Source: Alsobacter sp046349155
Lineage (GTDB): Bacteria > Pseudomonadota > Alphaproteobacteria > Rhizobiales > Beijerinckiaceae
NCBI GenBank assembly: GCA_046349155.1
Contig: JAXMCW010000002.1
Span: 930,001-994,000, forward strand
Reading direction: 5' to 3'
Length of the DNA stretch: 64,000 nt
Below are positions 1 to 9,079 of this stretch, in pieces. Position numbers and translations under genes: made by a program. A model generated the notes under the pieces. It did no database searches, was not told where the DNA came from, and saw only the letters and a program-made list of their open reading frames with translations. Position 1 is the stretch's first letter, and each line of letters opens with the position of its first letter.

Positions 1-1
1 C

Positions 2-634
2 GAGCTGGTGGTCTTCGGCGTCATCGAGCGCGACGGGCGGGTCGGGGCGCGCACCGACGCCTACGACGTCGTGGTCACCGCCCGCGGACCGGAAGGCAAC
101 ACCGTCGTGCGCGAGAAGGTGCGCTTCGGCCCGATCTGGATGAACCTCGACCAGCGCAAGTTCGTGGGCGTGCCCGCCACGCTGGCCGTGCTCAGCAACC
201 GGCCGCTGGCCGACATCGCCGAGCCGCACCTGCGGCGGCGCTACAGGCTCGGCCTCGACATGCAGGTCGGGCCCGGAGGCACGGACCCCGCCTGGGACGC
301 GGCCTTCCTCGACGCGCTGATCCGCCTCAAGACCGACGGCCGGCTCTACGCCCAGGATCCGAAGGGCGTCGACTTCCTCACGCCCAACATCTTCAAGGCG
401 ACCGTGCCGGTGCCGGCGACGGCCCCGGTCGGCGCCTACCGCGTCGACGTGTCGCTCCTGGCCGGCGGGGTCGAGATCGCCCGGTCGGCGACCGGCTTCG
501 CGGTGGCCAAGGTCGGCTTCGAGGCGGCGGTGGCGCGCAGCGCCCGGCAGCACGGCATCTTCTACGGCCTCGCCACGGTGGGCATCGCCCTTGCGTTCGG
601 CTATCTCGCCACGATCATCTTCCGCCGAGACTGA
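2..634 (+). CDS. TIGR02186 family membrane-anchored protein (5' partial)
   Basis: The reading frame is already open at the first base of the window, so the N-terminus lies upstream. About 210 residues are visible. They form a soluble domain rich in short beta-strand-like stretches, followed by one C-terminal membrane segment (about the last 25 residues, ending FRRD). The RDGRV start, the YDVVV strand and the C-terminal anchor resemble the alphaproteobacterial TIGR02186 family, which usually lies beside a TSUP-type permease. The partner would be upstream and is not visible. Function is unknown. The stop is 22 bp before the next gene, so the two probably share a transcript. Confidence 0.7.
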   Translation, partial: ELVVFGVIERDGRVGARTDAYDVVVTARGPEGNTVVREKVRFGPIWMNLDQRKFVGVPATLAVLSNRPLADIAEPHLRRRYRLGLDMQVGPGGTDPAWDAAFLDALIRLKTDGRLYAQDPKGVDFLTPNIFKATVPVPATAPVGAYRVDVSLLAGGVEIARSATGFAVAKVGFEAAVARSARQHGIFYGLATVGIALAFGYLATIIFRRD

Positions 635-656
635 CACCCCTCTTCCGGAGCTCGCC

Positions 657-1163
657 ATGAACCACGCCGCCCCAGCCACCGGGGCCAAGGCCCCCGCCGC
701 GGAGGATGCCGGCCGCATCCCGACCTCGGCCCTGCTGCTCGGCATCCTCGGCGTGATCCCCTTCGCCGCCCTCGCCATCGGGGCCTGGCTGCGCATCGAG
801 GACCCCTCGGGCCTGCCGCCAGGCTTCGCCCGGGCCGCGCTCGTCGCCTACGGCGTGGTGATCGTCTCCTTCCTGGGCGGCGTGCGCTGGGGCGTGGGTC
901 TCAACCATCCCCATCCCGAGCATCGCGCCAGCCTCTTCTTCATGTCCGTGCTCGCCCCGCTGGTCGCCTGGGGCGCGCTCTTCATGCCCCGGCCGCACGA
1001 CCTCGTGGTCCTCATCGGCAGCTTCCTGGTGCTGGGCGTCTCGGACGTGGCGCTCGCAACCCGCGGCGCGGCGCCGCGCTGGTACGCCAAGCTGCGCATC
1101 GGCCTCACGGCCGCGGTCGTCGCCATCCTGATCGTGGCGCTCGCCTTGCTGCCCTTCGCCTGA
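657..1163 (+). CDS. DUF3429 domain-containing membrane protein
   Basis: The protein has 168 residues. A polar Ala/Pro-rich N-terminal tail of about 30 residues precedes four to five hydrophobic helices with a GVRWG loop after the second helix, which is typical of the DUF3429 family. The ATG at 657 is preferred because an upstream in-frame start would overlap the previous gene. It follows the TIGR02186 gene closely on the same strand. Family function is unknown; location is the inner membrane. The assignment rests on topology and recalled family motifs. Confidence 0.7.
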   Translation: MNHAAPATGAKAPAAEDAGRIPTSALLLGILGVIPFAALAIGAWLRIEDPSGLPPGFARAALVAYGVVIVSFLGGVRWGVGLNHPHPEHRASLFFMSVLAPLVAWGALFMPRPHDLVVLIGSFLVLGVSDVALATRGAAPRWYAKLRIGLTAAVVAILIVALALLPFA

Positions 1164-1200
1164 CGGGTCCTCGTTCCGGTTCGACAGCGGGTGGCCCGCG

Positions 1201-1908
1201 TCAGTCGCCGCGCAGGTGCGCCCGGCCGATCCGGTAGACCCGGCTGCGGCCCAGCACGTGCGCCGCGAAGGCGTCCGGGAAGAGCCCGGAAAAGGCCGCG
1301 TCCAGCACGTTGAGGCCGCCGGCATAGGCGCCGAAGGCAGGCATGACGCAGCGGCTGCCGTCGCTCACGAAACAGCGCCTGCGCAAGGTGCGTCCGCGCA
1401 GGTGGACCTTGCCCACGGGGTGGAGATGGCCCGCGATCTCGGGCCCCCCCGCCCCGCCCGGCGCGTGGCGCAGGGTGACGCCCCCGAGGACGAGGCTCTG
1501 GCAGAAGACGCCGCCGAAACGGGCCGAGGGCCGCGGATCGTGGTTGCCGGCGAGCCAGACCCAGTCCCGTCCGCGCTGCAGGCCGCGCAGGCTCTCGGCG
1601 TCTGCCTCGTCCATGCGGTCCTCCGCCCTCGCATCGTGGAAGGCGTCGCCGAGCACGACGACCGTCGCGGGGTCGTAGCGCCGCGCGACGCCGGCGAGCG
1701 CCGCGAGGGTCGCGCGGCTGTCATAGGGCGGCAGCAGGGAGCCGCGCCGCGCCTGGGCCGAGCCCTTCTCGAGGTGCAGGTCCGCAACGAGCAGCATGCG
1801 CTCGGGGGCGAGCCAGAGCGCGCCCGAGGCGTCGGCCAGGGCGTCGAGGCCGCCCACCGCCAGGGCCCCGGCCTCCGTCGTCCGCTGGACCGGGCTCACC
1901 GCATTCAC
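1201..1908 (-). CDS. pdeM: Ligase-associated DNA damage response endonuclease PdeM
   Basis: A 235-aa calcineurin-like metallophosphoesterase with the full metal-binding set in order: VADLHLEKG, GDAFHD, GNHD and GHLHP. The family (MPE of the ligase-associated cluster) is known as a manganese-dependent DNA nuclease encoded with an Lhr-type helicase, an MBL-fold exonuclease and an ATP-dependent ligase. Its start codon overlaps the helicase stop by 4 bp, so the two are translationally coupled. The nuclease partner MBL exonuclease and the ligase lie at 5975-8709 on the opposite strand. Confidence 0.9.
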   Translation of the reverse strand: MNAVSPVQRTTEAGALAVGGLDALADASGALWLAPERMLLVADLHLEKGSAQARRGSLLPPYDSRATLAALAGVARRYDPATVVVLGDAFHDARAEDRMDEADAESLRGLQRGRDWVWLAGNHDPRPSARFGGVFCQSLVLGGVTLRHAPGGAGGPEIAGHLHPVGKVHLRGRTLRRRCFVSDGSRCVMPAFGAYAGGLNVLDAAFSGLFPDAFAAHVLGRSRVYRIGRAHLRGD

Positions 1909-4469
1909 GCCAGGGCCTCCTCGTAGAGCGCCGCCTCCGCCTCGGCCAGGAGGTCCTCGGCGGCTTCGCCATAGACCGCCTCGCGCCCGATCTCCAGCAT
2001 CACGGAGACGGCGAGCGGCGAGACGCGGTCGAGCGCCTGGTGGATGATTCGGCCCTCGATCCGCGCGAGCATGCCCGCCAGCCGCTTCAAGTCCAAGAGT
2101 CCCGTCGCCGCATCGGCTCGGGTCGCCTTGAGCAGGACGTGGCCCGGCTCGTGCCGGCGCAGCACGTCATAGACGAGGTCCGTGGACATCGTGACCTGCC
2201 GCCCGCTCTTCTCCTGGCCGGGATAGCGGCGCTCGATGAGGCCGGCGATGACCGCGCAGTAGCGAAAGGTCCGCTTCATCAGGGCGGATTCGTCGAGCCA
2301 TTCCTCCAGGTCGTCGCCCAGCATGTCCTGCGAGAACAGCGCGTCGAGCGAGAGGCGGCCCTGCGCGAGCGCCGCGCCGACGTCGGCGAGCCCCCAGCAG
2401 GCCAGCCCGTAATCGGTCGCCACGAAGCCCAGCGGGCGGAGGCGGGCGCGCTCCAGCCGGCGGGTGAGCAGCATGCCGAGCGTCTGGTGCGCGAGCCGGC
2501 CCTCGAAGGGGTAGGCGACCAGGTAGTGCCTCCCGCCGCGCGGAAAAGTCTCGACCAGGAGCTGGTCGCGGCTGGGCAGGCGCGACTTGGCGCGCTGCGC
2601 CTCCAGCCAGTCCCCCACGCCGCCGGGCATGCGCTTCCACTGGCGGGGATCGGCCAACATGGCGCGCACCCGCTCGGCCAGAAAGGTCGAGAGCGGGAAC
2701 TTGCCCCCTGCGTAGGAGGGAACCTTTGGGTCCGTGCCGGGCGCTGTGCGCGAGGCGATGAGGTCGGTCTCGACGAGCGCCTCGTAGCGCAGCACCTCGC
2801 CTGCGAAGACGAAGGTGTCGCCCGGCGTGAGCGTCTCCGCGAAATATTCCTCGACCTCGCCGAGGATGCGCCCGCCCCGCGCCGGAGCCGCCGGGCCGCC
2901 GGGGCTCTTCTGCCGCGCGCGGCCGAGGCGCACCTTCACCATCGGGTCCTCGACGATGGTGCCGACGTTCATGCGGTAGTGCTGGGCGACATGGGCGTTG
3001 GCCACGCGCCACCGGCCGTCCTTGCCGCGGCGGATCTTGGCGAAGCGCTCGTAGGTGCGCAGCGCGTAGCCCCCCGTCGCGACGAAGGCGACGACGGCGT
3101 CGAAGTCCTCGCGCGCGAGCGTCGCGTAGGGCGCCGCGGACGTCACCTCGGCATAGAGTTCGTCGGCGTCGAATCCGCCGGCGCAGGCCATGCCCAGCAC
3201 GTGCTGGGCGAGCACGTCCAGGGCGCCCCTGCGCGCTTCCGGCGTGTCCTGCGCCGCCGCCTCCACCGCATCGAGCGCGGCCCGACATTCGAGGATCTCG
3301 AACCGATTCGCCGGCACCAGCATGGCGCGCGAGGGCTCGTCGAGGCGGTGGTTGGCGCGCCCGATGCGCTGCATCAACCGGCTCGCGCCCTTGGGCGCGC
3401 CCACGTTGACGACGAGGTCCACGTCGCCCCAGTCGATGCCGAGGTCCAGGGTGGACGTGCAGACCACCGCCCGGAGCTGGCCCGCCGTCATGGCGGCCTC
3501 CACCTTGCGGCGCTGGCCGACGTCGAGCGAGCCGTGGTGCAGCGCGATGGGCAGGCCCTCGTCGTTGATCTGCCAGAGCTCCTGGAAGACGAATTCCGCC
3601 TGCATGCGGGTGTTGACGAAGACCAGGGTGGTCCTGTGCGCCAGGATGGCGGCGTAGATCGCCTTCATGGCGTGGAGCGCGGTGTGGCCGGCCAGCGGCA
3701 GCTTGCGCCCGCTGTCGAGGATGCCGATCTGCGGCCGCGCGCCGTCGGGGGCGGTGACCAGCTCCGCCATGGGCGCGCCGGGCGCCTGCGGCACGAGGTA
3801 GCGGCGCAGGTCGTCGGGCTCGCGCACGGTGGCGGAGAGGCCGGCGGTGGCGAGGCCCGGGGCGAGCCGGTGCAGCCGCGCCATGTCCAGCGACAGGAGG
3901 TCGCCGCGCTTGGAGGTGACCAGCGCGTGGAGCTCGTCCAGCACGACGCGCTTCAGGTCCGCGAAGAAGGCGCCCGCCTCGCGGTGCGCCAGCAGCAGGG
4001 CGAGCTGTTCGGGCGTGGTCAGCAGGATGTCGGGCGGGCGCTCGATCTGGCGCGTGCGCTTGTGCGCCGGCGTGTCGCCGGTGCGGGTCTCGATGCGCAC
4101 CGGCAGGCCGATCCCCGCCACCGGGGCATCGAGGTTGCGGGCGATGTCCGTGGCGAGGGCCTTCAGGGGCGAGACATAGAGCGTGTGCAGGCCCCGCTTC
4201 TCGCCGAAGGCCGCCGGCCGCAGGCCGGCGAGTTCGACGAGCGTGGGCAGGAAGCCCGCCAGCGTCTTGCCTGCGCCGGTCGGCGCGACCAGCAGCGCCG
4301 AGCGGCCGCGCCGGGCGAGATCGAGCAAGGCGAGCTGATGCGGCCGAGGGGTCCAGCCGCGCGAGGAGAACCAGGCGCGAAAGGCCTCCGGCAGGAGCGA
4401 GGCGGCGTCGGGCGCCGCTTCGCCCGCGTCGGACGGCCCGGATCCGCCCCTGCGGCGGGCGGGGCTCAC
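1905..4469 (-). CDS. Ligase-associated DEXH-box DNA helicase (Lhr-core type)
   Basis: About 854 aa. The superfamily 2 helicase motifs are plain: Walker A APTGAGKT, DELH box, SATV motif III, and the motif VI stretch QRIGRANH, followed by the long Lhr winged-helix and beta-barrel C-terminal region. It is an ATP-driven 3'-5' translocase expected to unwind RNA:DNA or DNA duplexes in repair. The GTG at 4469 is preferred: it overlaps the upstream methyltransferase stop (GTGA) and has a GGGAGG ribosome site a few bases away. A GTG at 4487 is the alternative. It is coupled downstream to pdeM. Confidence 0.92.
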   Translation of the reverse strand: MSPARRRGGSGPSDAGEAAPDAASLLPEAFRAWFSSRGWTPRPHQLALLDLARRGRSALLVAPTGAGKTLAGFLPTLVELAGLRPAAFGEKRGLHTLYVSPLKALATDIARNLDAPVAGIGLPVRIETRTGDTPAHKRTRQIERPPDILLTTPEQLALLLAHREAGAFFADLKRVVLDELHALVTSKRGDLLSLDMARLHRLAPGLATAGLSATVREPDDLRRYLVPQAPGAPMAELVTAPDGARPQIGILDSGRKLPLAGHTALHAMKAIYAAILAHRTTLVFVNTRMQAEFVFQELWQINDEGLPIALHHGSLDVGQRRKVEAAMTAGQLRAVVCTSTLDLGIDWGDVDLVVNVGAPKGASRLMQRIGRANHRLDEPSRAMLVPANRFEILECRAALDAVEAAAQDTPEARRGALDVLAQHVLGMACAGGFDADELYAEVTSAAPYATLAREDFDAVVAFVATGGYALRTYERFAKIRRGKDGRWRVANAHVAQHYRMNVGTIVEDPMVKVRLGRARQKSPGGPAAPARGGRILGEVEEYFAETLTPGDTFVFAGEVLRYEALVETDLIASRTAPGTDPKVPSYAGGKFPLSTFLAERVRAMLADPRQWKRMPGGVGDWLEAQRAKSRLPSRDQLLVETFPRGGRHYLVAYPFEGRLAHQTLGMLLTRRLERARLRPLGFVATDYGLACWGLADVGAALAQGRLSLDALFSQDMLGDDLEEWLDESALMKRTFRYCAVIAGLIERRYPGQEKSGRQVTMSTDLVYDVLRRHEPGHVLLKATRADAATGLLDLKRLAGMLARIEGRIIHQALDRVSPLAVSVMLEIGREAVYGEAAEDLLAEAEAALYEEALA

Positions 4470-5431
4470 GGGCCCTCCCGCCGGCACACCACGATCGCGC
4501 CGGGCAGCGGCGCGCCACGGTCGAGGCGCACCACGAAGGGCTCCTCGGCCACGACCGGGAGGCCCGCCGCGAAGCCGGCCCGCGCGGCATAGGACGGCGC
4601 ATGGCGGAAGCGCAGGTCGTCCCCGAGCGCGTAGCCCTCCCGCGGGCCGGTCTGCAGCGTGAGCGCGAAGAGCCCGCCCGGCGCCAGCGCCAGGGCCGCC
4701 GCCCGGAACAGGTCGCCGAGGTCGCCGACATAGACCGCCACGTCCGCCGCCGTGACGAGGTCCGCGGCGGCAGGCGGCCGCGTCCTCAGCCAGGACACGG
4801 CGTCGGCCTGCTCGACGCGGGCATAGCGCCCCGTCGCGCCGGCCAGGGCGACCATGGCGGCGGAGAGGTCGCAGCCCTCGATCCGCTCCGCCGAGCCCTC
4901 CAGCGCCCTCGCCATCAGGCCGGTGCCGCAGCCGAGGTCGAGCGCGCAGCGCCAGCGCCGATCCCGGCCGTCCGGCAGGGCGGCCAGCACCCGCACGATC
5001 TCGTCCGGCCCCCGGTAGCCCAGGACGTCGGTGAGGTGACGCTCGAAGCGCGGGGCATAGTCGTCGAACAGGGCCGCGACATAGGACCGGCTCATCGCCG
5101 CGGGCGCGCCCCCCGCCCTCCCCGCCAGCCGCCCCAGCCGGAGCCGGGCGCCCAGGATGTCCTCCGGGTCGCGCGCCGCCGCCTCGCGGTACGCCTCGGC
5201 CGCGGCCTCGATCCGCCCGGCTGCCTGCTCGGCCTCGCCGAGCAGCAGCCAGGCCGGAGGCCAGTGCGGGGAGAGCTCGAGAGCCTGGCGGGCGACCTCC
5301 GCCGCGGCCGCGCCGTCGCCCCGCTCCAACGCCGCGAGGGCGAACAGGTAGCGCCGGTCGGCCCGGGGGTCGCCGGAGCCGTGGCGGCTCCAGGCCGGCG
5401 GGGGAGCATGCGGATCGGCGGGTGCGCTCAT
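4466..5431 (-). CDS. TPR-containing class I SAM-dependent methyltransferase
   Basis: The protein has 321 residues. Residues about 30-100 are Ala-rich helical repeats resembling tetratricopeptide repeats. Residues about 165-300 form a Rossmann methyltransferase with the SAM motif LDLGCGTG and an acidic strand end (GCDLS). The substrate is unknown; TPR-methyltransferase fusions of this kind are often annotated as protein or biotin-type methyltransferases, but nothing here fixes that. It is the first gene of a minus-strand operon with the helicase and PdeM, so a DNA-damage-linked role is possible but only by association. Confidence 0.75.
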   Translation of the reverse strand: MSAPADPHAPPPAWSRHGSGDPRADRRYLFALAALERGDGAAAAEVARQALELSPHWPPAWLLLGEAEQAAGRIEAAAEAYREAAARDPEDILGARLRLGRLAGRAGGAPAAMSRSYVAALFDDYAPRFERHLTDVLGYRGPDEIVRVLAALPDGRDRRWRCALDLGCGTGLMARALEGSAERIEGCDLSAAMVALAGATGRYARVEQADAVSWLRTRPPAAADLVTAADVAVYVGDLGDLFRAAALALAPGGLFALTLQTGPREGYALGDDLRFRHAPSYAARAGFAAGLPVVAEEPFVVRLDRGAPLPGAIVVCRREGP

Positions 5432-5578
5432 GCCGGCAGATCAGCCAAGGGCCCCGGCCGGGTCAAGGCCCGGCGGGGTGTGTGCCAGATCACAGCCCGC
5501 GCCCGGCGGCAGACGCATCCTCGCCCCATCAGATGGCCGACCGAGCCCGGCGGCCCAGAACAAGACCAGGGACACGTC

Positions 5579-5881
5579 ATGAGCACCAAGACCCTCCTCC
5601 GCCGCGGCGCCGCCGGCGCCCTCGTCGCCCTCGCTCTCACGGGCGCCAGCATCACCACCTCCAGCCCGGCCTCGGCCGGATGGAACGCCCGCTACGGCTG
5701 GGGCGTCGCGGCCGGCGTCGCCGGCGGCCTCGCCCTCGGCGCCCTCGCCGCGCAGGCCCGCCCCGCCTATCCCGCCTACTACTACGACGAGCCCGTCTAC
5801 GGCCCGCCCTGCTATACGGTCCGCCAGCGCGTCTGGACGAACTATGGCTGGCGCACGGTCCGCCGCACGGTGTGCGAGTGA
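5579..5881 (+). CDS. Small secreted Gly/Tyr-rich protein
   Basis: A 100-aa protein with a clear Sec signal (Arg/Lys start, hydrophobic core, cleavage near PASAG, residue about 35). After that come a Gly/Ala stretch able to sit in a membrane, a PAYPAYYYDE segment and a basic tail with two cysteines (GPPCY and TVCE). Short proteins with this plan are common in Hyphomicrobiales and have no known function. A strong hairpin follows directly after the stop, so it is probably a monocistronic transcript sitting between the two halves of the ligase-associated cluster. Confidence 0.7.
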   Translation: MSTKTLLRRGAAGALVALALTGASITTSSPASAGWNARYGWGVAAGVAGGLALGALAAQARPAYPAYYYDEPVYGPPCYTVRQRVWTNYGWRTVRRTVCE

Positions 5882-5888
5882 TCGCCCG

Positions 5889-5924
5889 GCGGGCGTCGCG
5901 GCTTCCCTCCCCCGCGACGCCCGC
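5889..5924 (+). terminator. Strong hairpin after the small secreted gene
   Basis: A perfect 13-bp inverted repeat (left arm 5889-5901, right arm 5912-5924) encloses a 10-base loop eight bases after the 5881 stop. No run of T follows (TCCTCCCCTT), so it is a G+C-rich terminator-like or RNA-stabilising hairpin rather than a textbook intrinsic terminator. Confidence 0.55.
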
Positions 5925-5974
5925 TCCTCCCCTTGCATCTGGAACTGGAGCGCCGGCTGCCTCATTCTCAGCGC

Positions 5975-7042
5975 ATGCTGCGCCCGCATGAGCTCCTGAC
6001 GCCGACCCCGGCCGGCCTCTATTGTCCCCTCGCCGACGTGCATGTCGATCCCGTCAGGCCCGTGCCGCGGGCTCTGATCACGCACGGCCATTCCGACCAC
6101 GCGCGCTCCGGCCACGGCGCGGTGCTCGCCACCGAGGACACGCTGGCCATCATGGCCATCCGCTACGGCGAGGGCTTCGCGGCGAGCACGCAGGCCGCCG
6201 CGCTCGGCCGGCCGGTCTCGCTGGGTGCCGTCACCGTCACGTTCCATCCCGCCGGCCATGTGCTGGGCTCGGCCCAGATCGCCTTCGAGGCCCGGGGCCT
6301 GCGCATCGTCGTCTCCGGCGACTACAAGCGGCAGCGCGACCCCACCTGCCTGCCCTTCGAGCCCGTGCCCTGCGACGTCTTCATCACCGAGGCGACGTTC
6401 GGCCTGCCCGTGTTCCGTCACCCCGACACCCGCGCCGAGGTCGACAAGCTCGTCGCCTCCGTCCGGCTCTTTCCCGAGCGCGCGCACATCGTGGGCGCCT
6501 ATGCGCTCGGCAAGGCGCAGCGGCTCATGGCGCTCCTGCGCGAGGCCGGCGAGGACCGGCCCATCCATATCCACGGCGCGCTGGAGAAGCTCACCGCCTT
6601 CTACCAGTCGCGCGGCATCGACCTCGGCGTGGTCGAGAAGGTGCTGCCGAAGGAGCGCGGCAAGCTCGCGGGCGCCATCGTGGTCTGCCCGCCCGGCCAG
6701 ATCCAGGACCTCTGGTCGCGCCGCTTCCCCGATCCCGTCACCGCCTTCGCCTCGGGCTGGATGCGCGTTCGCGCCCGGGCGAGGCAGCGCGGCGTGGAAC
6801 TGCCCCTGGTCGTCTCCGACCATGCGGACTGGGACGACCTCTGCCGCACCATCCTGGAGACGGGCGCCTCCGAGGTCTGGGTGACGCACGGCCAGGAGGA
6901 TGCGCTCGTCCACTGGTGCGTCACCCGAGGCATCCGCGCCCGCCCGCTGCACATCGTGGGCTACGGCGACGAGGGCGAGGCCGAACCCGAGGACCGGCCG
7001 GGCGAGAAGCCGGCCGAACCGTCGCCGGGCGATCCCGCATGA
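5975..7042 (+). CDS. Ligase-associated DNA exonuclease (metallo-beta-lactamase fold)
   Basis: The protein has 355 residues. The metallo-beta-lactamase metal site THGHSDH is near residue 35, followed by GHVLGS and SGDYK, typical of the CPSF/SNM1-like nuclease branch, and a C-terminal HGQEDAL motif. It is the exonuclease partner of the ligase-associated repair set and is expected to trim DNA ends before sealing. ATG 5975 matches the family start (RPHELL then TPTPAGLYCP); a TTG at 5933 is an alternative. Its TGA overlaps the ligase ATG (ATGA), so exonuclease and ligase are translationally coupled. Confidence 0.92.
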   Translation: MLRPHELLTPTPAGLYCPLADVHVDPVRPVPRALITHGHSDHARSGHGAVLATEDTLAIMAIRYGEGFAASTQAAALGRPVSLGAVTVTFHPAGHVLGSAQIAFEARGLRIVVSGDYKRQRDPTCLPFEPVPCDVFITEATFGLPVFRHPDTRAEVDKLVASVRLFPERAHIVGAYALGKAQRLMALLREAGEDRPIHIHGALEKLTAFYQSRGIDLGVVEKVLPKERGKLAGAIVVCPPGQIQDLWSRRFPDPVTAFASGWMRVRARARQRGVELPLVVSDHADWDDLCRTILETGASEVWVTHGQEDALVHWCVTRGIRARPLHIVGYGDEGEAEPEDRPGEKPAEPSPGDPA

Positions 7043-8709
7043 ATCGCTTCGCCGCCCTGCTCGACCGGCTCGCCTACGAGCACAGCCGCAATGCCAAGCT
7101 GCGGCTGATGACGGACTATTTCCGCTCGACGCCGGACCCCGAACGCGGCTTCGCGCTCGCCGCGATCGCCGGCGGCCTCAGCTTCGCCAACGCCAAGCCC
7201 GGGCTGATCCGCGCGCTCATCGCGGAGCGCACGGACCCCGTGCTGTTCGGACTGTCCTACGACTATGTCGGGGACCTGTCCGAGACGGTGGCGCTGATGT
7301 GGCCGGGCCCGGCGTCGGGCCACGTCTCCCGCCACCACAACCTGCCTCCCCCCTCGCTGGGCGAGGTGGTGGAGCGGCTGCAGAGCGTGGGCAAGGCGGA
7401 ACTCCCGGCCCTGCTTGCCCGCTGGCTCGACGCGCTGGACGAGACCGGCCGCTGGGCGTTGCTGAAGCTCATCACGGGAAGCCTGCGCATCGGCGTCTCC
7501 GCGCGCCTCGCCAAGAGCGCCGTCGCCGCGCTGGGCGCGCTGCAGCCAGACGATATCGAGGAGGTCTGGCACGGGCTGGAGCCGCCCTACGCGCCGCTCT
7601 TCGCCTGGGCGGAGGGCCAGGGTCCCCGCCCCGAGGCCACCGATCCCACGCCCTTCCGCCCGCCCATGCTGGCCCATCCCATCGAGGACGGCGACTTCGA
7701 CGCGCTCGATCCGGCCGCCATGACGGCGGAGTGGAAGTGGGACGGCATCCGCGTGCAGGCCGTCGGGGCGACGCGGCCGGACGGACGGCGCGCCGCGCGC
7801 CTCTATTCCCGCACGGGCGAGGACGTGTCGCGCAGCTTCCCCGACCTCGTCGAGGCCATCGAGTTCGACGCCGCGATCGACGGCGAGCTGCTGGTGGTGC
7901 GCGACGGGCGCGTGCAGTCCTTCAACGTCCTGCAGCAGCGGCTCAACCGGCAGAGCATCACGCCGAAGATGCTGGTCGAGTACCCCGCCCATATCCGCGC
8001 CTACGACCTCCTCGCGCTGGACGGCGAGGACCTGCGCGCCCTGCCCTTCCTGGAGCGCCGCCGGCGGCTCGAGGCCTTCGTCGCGGCCCGCGCGCCGCGG
8101 CGCCTCGACGTCTCACCGCTGATCCCCTTCGGCTCCTGGGACGCGCTCGCCGCCGCCCGCGCCGATCCCGCCTCGGCCGGGGCCGGCGACGACGCCGGCG
8201 CGGTCGAGGGCTGCATGCTGAAGCGCGCGGACAGCCCCTACGTGCCCGGCCGGCCCAAGGGGCTCTGGTACAAGTGGAAGCACGATCCGCACATCATCGA
8301 CGCCGTGCTGATGTATGCCCAGCGCGGCCACGGCAAGCGGTCGTCCTTCTATTCGGACTTCACCTTCGGCGTGTGGAAGCAGGGCGCGGCGGGCGACGAG
8401 CTCGTGCCGGTCGGCAAGGCCTATTTCGGCTTCACCGACGCGGAGCTCAAGGAGCTCGACCGTTTCGTGCGCCGCCACACCGTCAACCGCTTCGGTCCCG
8501 TGCGCGAGGTGACGCACGAGCCCGGCCAGGGGCTGGTGCTGGAGGTCGCCTTCGAGGGGCTCAACCGATCGACGCGCCACAAGTCCGGCGTCGCCATGCG
8601 CTTCCCCCGCATTTCGCGCATCCGCTGGGACAAGCCGCCCGCCGAGGCGGACCGGATCGAGACGCTGGAGAAGCTCCTGCGGCGCGGCGAGGAGGCCGGC
8701 ACGCCCTGA
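7039..8709 (+). CDS. ATP-dependent DNA ligase of the ligase-associated cluster
   Basis: A 556-aa protein with the usual three-part layout: N-terminal DNA-binding domain (1-200), nucleotidyltransferase domain with the lysine-AMP motif EWKWDGIR near residue 235, motif DGELL, motif EGCMLK, and a C-terminal OB-fold ending in the KYFG-like AYFGFTD segment. It seals nicks in duplex DNA. Databases call this group the cisplatin damage response ligase. It is coupled to the MBL exonuclease. The chromosomal NAD-dependent LigA is presumably elsewhere, so this enzyme is likely dedicated to repair. Confidence 0.93.
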   Translation: MNRFAALLDRLAYEHSRNAKLRLMTDYFRSTPDPERGFALAAIAGGLSFANAKPGLIRALIAERTDPVLFGLSYDYVGDLSETVALMWPGPASGHVSRHHNLPPPSLGEVVERLQSVGKAELPALLARWLDALDETGRWALLKLITGSLRIGVSARLAKSAVAALGALQPDDIEEVWHGLEPPYAPLFAWAEGQGPRPEATDPTPFRPPMLAHPIEDGDFDALDPAAMTAEWKWDGIRVQAVGATRPDGRRAARLYSRTGEDVSRSFPDLVEAIEFDAAIDGELLVVRDGRVQSFNVLQQRLNRQSITPKMLVEYPAHIRAYDLLALDGEDLRALPFLERRRRLEAFVAARAPRRLDVSPLIPFGSWDALAAARADPASAGAGDDAGAVEGCMLKRADSPYVPGRPKGLWYKWKHDPHIIDAVLMYAQRGHGKRSSFYSDFTFGVWKQGAAGDELVPVGKAYFGFTDAELKELDRFVRRHTVNRFGPVREVTHEPGQGLVLEVAFEGLNRSTRHKSGVAMRFPRISRIRWDKPPAEADRIETLEKLLRRGEEAGTP

Positions 8710-8761
8710 ACCGGGCCGGCCGCCGGCTCGTAAGACACCCAACCCCTCCGTGAGGCCCCCG

Positions 8762-9073
8762 ATGTCGCTCGCCTTCCCGCGCTGGCTCTTCTTGCTCGCC
8801 GCCCTCCTCCTCGCCGCCGCGATCGCCTGGGCGACGGGCGCGGGCGGCTCCATCGTCGCGGCCGTGGGCCGCGTCGCGGCGGAGCCCTGGGGCATGGTGA
8901 TGCTGGTCGACCTCTATGCCGGCTTCCTCGCCACCGCAGCCCTGTTCTTCCTGCTCGAGAACCGCGTCACCGCGCTTCTCCTCCTGGTCGCGCTCATGGT
9001 TCTGGGCAACGTCGTGACGCTGATCTGGCTCGCCGTGCGCGGTTGGACGATCCTGCGCGGCCGGCTGGCCTGA
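8762..9073 (+). CDS. Small three-helix membrane protein
   Basis: A 103-aa, almost wholly hydrophobic protein with three membrane segments (about residues 6-30, 43-62, 68-95) and the conserved-looking stretch PWGMVMLVDLYAGF. That pattern resembles the DUF1475/DUF2834 type of small membrane protein, but the match is only approximate. ATG 8762 is preferred over an in-frame GTG four codons earlier. It is convergent with the transporter gene that ends at 9080. No function can be assigned. Confidence 0.6.
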   Translation: MSLAFPRWLFLLAALLLAAAIAWATGAGGSIVAAVGRVAAEPWGMVMLVDLYAGFLATAALFFLLENRVTALLLLVALMVLGNVVTLIWLAVRGWTILRGRLA

Positions 9074-9079
9074 GGCCGC

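Noticed and set aside
2040..4731. Very long open frames antisense and out of frame to the helicase gene
   Set aside because: They mirror G+C-rich third-position bias of the helicase. Their translations are low-complexity Arg/Ala/Gly with no domain, while the helicase frame has all SF2 motifs.
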